Positions 62,323 to 64,000 of a stretch of DNA of 64,000 nucleotides are shown one piece after another. The stretch lies in NCBI RefSeq assembly GCF_036417845.1, contig NC_089978.1, positions 139,742,288 to 139,806,287 on the forward strand, read 5' to 3'. Position 1 is the first letter of the stretch. Each line of letters begins with the position of its first letter. The translations under genes were made by a program, and so were the position numbers. Source of the stretch: Apteryx mantelli (lineage: Eukaryota; Chordata; Aves; Apterygiformes; Apterygidae). The notes under the pieces were generated by a model that saw only the letters and a list, made by a program, of their open reading frames with translations, ran no database searches and had not been told where the DNA came from.

Positions 62323-64000
62323 CTGCATATAAGACAACCAGAAAGTAAACACAGAAGTCTGACTTTAGAGTCAAGCTACAAGCCAAATTATACACAGATA
62401 CCACTTACCTAAACCCCACCTAATTGGTGGTTTTGGGCAGGAGTACAGCTGTCCTCCTGACCTTTATTTCTGGGTCAACCACTTTCTGGTTTTAATAATC
62501 CTTCACATTACTTACACTATACATCCATTATTTAATCATATTAGCTTTTCTTATCCAAAAAAAGGCTGATACTTTCAGAAGTGACAGTAACTCTAAAAGC
62601 TTCCATTTCCAGTTGCCCAAGTGAAGACACTGCCTATGGGCCCTATTTTATAAGCTGTATCTCCCCTTTTGGCAATGGGGGCCAGGCATCTGAGGACGAA
62701 TGGACACCAAGTCACTAGTCATGTCTGAAAGTCTTATACTTCCTTTTGCAGCCACTGAGCCCCCAAAGCTCTCAGTGACTTCTGCGGTATAAATACTGAG
62801 AATCTAACAGTCACACCTACCAAGAGTTTTAGAGGGAATGCAGTCTGGTGGATTAGGCATGAGAACAAATGTTGCCATCCAGTTCTCACATTTATGGACT
62901 ACACAAGTGTCTACAAACTGTTGTTTTTTGAGTCAGCTTCTGTTTATGTAAAATGGGGAAGTATGGGTTTTTCTTTTGTTTTGCGAGAGGCTTAATTAAA
63001 TAAGGAGTGAAAATACACACATACACACACAAATATGAGTTCCAAGTATGGGACAGGAGGAAGACAATATTGTTGCTTTTAATGTTTTAAAATTTGGAAC
63101 CAAAAATTTACAGGCTAAAAAGGTGAACAAATCTTGATTCACATGCTAAAGCCAAACCCTTTGCACTCCCTGACACTCCCCTCCTTTTCCTGTATACCGG
63201 AACTCCAGCATTTTGTTGAGCTTAGAAAATGAACTAAATAAGGGCTGAGAAGAAGCATGTTAAAAGTATCATTCATTTGAGATATAATGAAGAACAGACA
63301 TACATCCTCACAGAAGGTACAGTTTGAATGAGCTACATTACAGAGGACATAAGTTTTCCATTCATGACATCAGTGAATTGGCTTTTACGCAAGTTGGGAT
63401 ATTGGATTTGACAAATTTGCACTCTTATCTGGAATCTCAAATTGTATGTTCTCAGGAGGATCATCTCTTTCAGAAGGTCAGATTGGAACCTAAAGGCATC
63501 AGTTGCAAAATAAAGGAAGGTAGCAATAAACAAGGAACTAAAACAAGCTACAACAAATATAGGCTACCGAGGGTGTGTGCATGCGTGTTCCTTATTGCTT
63601 GGAAATGGGCCATCACTGACATACAGCAAAATGGAACAGCCATGTGATGGTGGCAGAGATGACTAGCAGAAACTCTTACGAACTGAGCTCTGTGAAGAAA
63701 TTAATTCCAGCAGGTATGCCAAAATAACCTGTGTTATCAAGTAAGTGCAACAGATCATTAAACATGGAAGAGATTTAGGAGAAGAAACTGGATGTGAAAT
63801 TAAGGGATGGGGGAATCAGAGCGCTGTGTGTGTGGAGCTTGGAGCATCAAGAGAGCTTGGAACATCAAGAGAGATACAGGCTGGAGCAAGGAGTATTACC
63901 AGAAATGCACAAGAGCAATGCTGACCCCTCAACTCTCATGACTCCGTATCATATTGCCTATTTTATGTTAGGTTTTGGTATCTGCAATAAGTTTTGGGGG
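62323..64000 (-). other. ARHGEF5: ARHGEF5 intron (partial)
   Basis: No further exon could be supported before the window ends. The long N-terminal exon expected for ARHGEF5 is not here. A perfect-looking 18-bp tandem duplication lies at 63837-63872. Confidence 0.6.
63837..63872 (+). repeat. 18-bp tandem duplication
   Basis: Two adjacent copies of gcttggagcatcaagaga differ at one base (g/a). Confidence 0.8.

Noticed and set aside
63680-63689. A 10-base candidate microexon with perfect AG and GT flanks upstream of ARHGEF5
   Set aside because: The preceding exon is outside the window, so phase cannot be tested, and short AG-N10-GT patterns are common by chance.
1-64000. CRISPR arrays, operons, phage, rRNA or tRNA genes
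   Set aside because: None seen; the window has vertebrate gene structure throughout, and the tandem repeats lack spacer structure.

Overview
The window looks like nuclear DNA from a bird. The main evidence is three 5'-truncated CR1 LINE copies, one of which ends in the avian-style 3' block with 8-bp terminal repeats. The genes are also split into short exons with canonical GT-AG junctions, and the one CpG island sits at a gene start. I see no prokaryotic or viral genes, CRISPR array, rRNA or tRNA. The species cannot be named from sequence alone.

Three protein-coding genes were reconstructed exon by exon, checking that reading phase carries across every junction. (1) On the + strand at 1021-6290 are the last five coding exons of the tetraspanin CD9; its earlier exons lie left of the window. 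(2) On the - strand at 46053-30157 is a complete homeobox gene, read as NOBOX (oocyte homeobox). It has eight coding exons, 689 codons plus stop, a homeodomain at about residues 242-301, and a first exon inside a CpG island. (3) On the - strand from 62322 to 52203 are the last thirteen coding exons of ARHGEF5, encoding the C-terminal 548 residues with a RhoGEF (DH) domain, a PH domain and an SH3 domain. Its large N-terminal part lies beyond the right edge.

Layout: CD9 3' part (1-6.3 kb); a 23 kb gene-poor stretch with three CR1 copies (12.2-14.7, 16.2-17.2 and 28.6-29.2 kb) and simple repeats; NOBOX (29.3-46.1 kb); a 6 kb spacer with a possible MIR-type SINE near 51.8 kb; ARHGEF5 (52.2 kb to beyond 62.3 kb), with a G-rich minisatellite in one intron near 58.6 kb. 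The genes do not form a pathway: CD9 is a membrane organiser, NOBOX a germline transcription factor and ARHGEF5 a Rho activator. The neighbourhood is notable because, from memory, human CD9 is on 12p13 while NOBOX and ARHGEF5 are on 7q35.

I found no convincing new biological system. The most useful leads are the CD9/NOBOX junction, the head-to-tail NOBOX-ARHGEF5 arrangement, a CR1 reading frame interrupted by one stop codon, the MIR-like SINE, and the intronic G-rich minisatellite.
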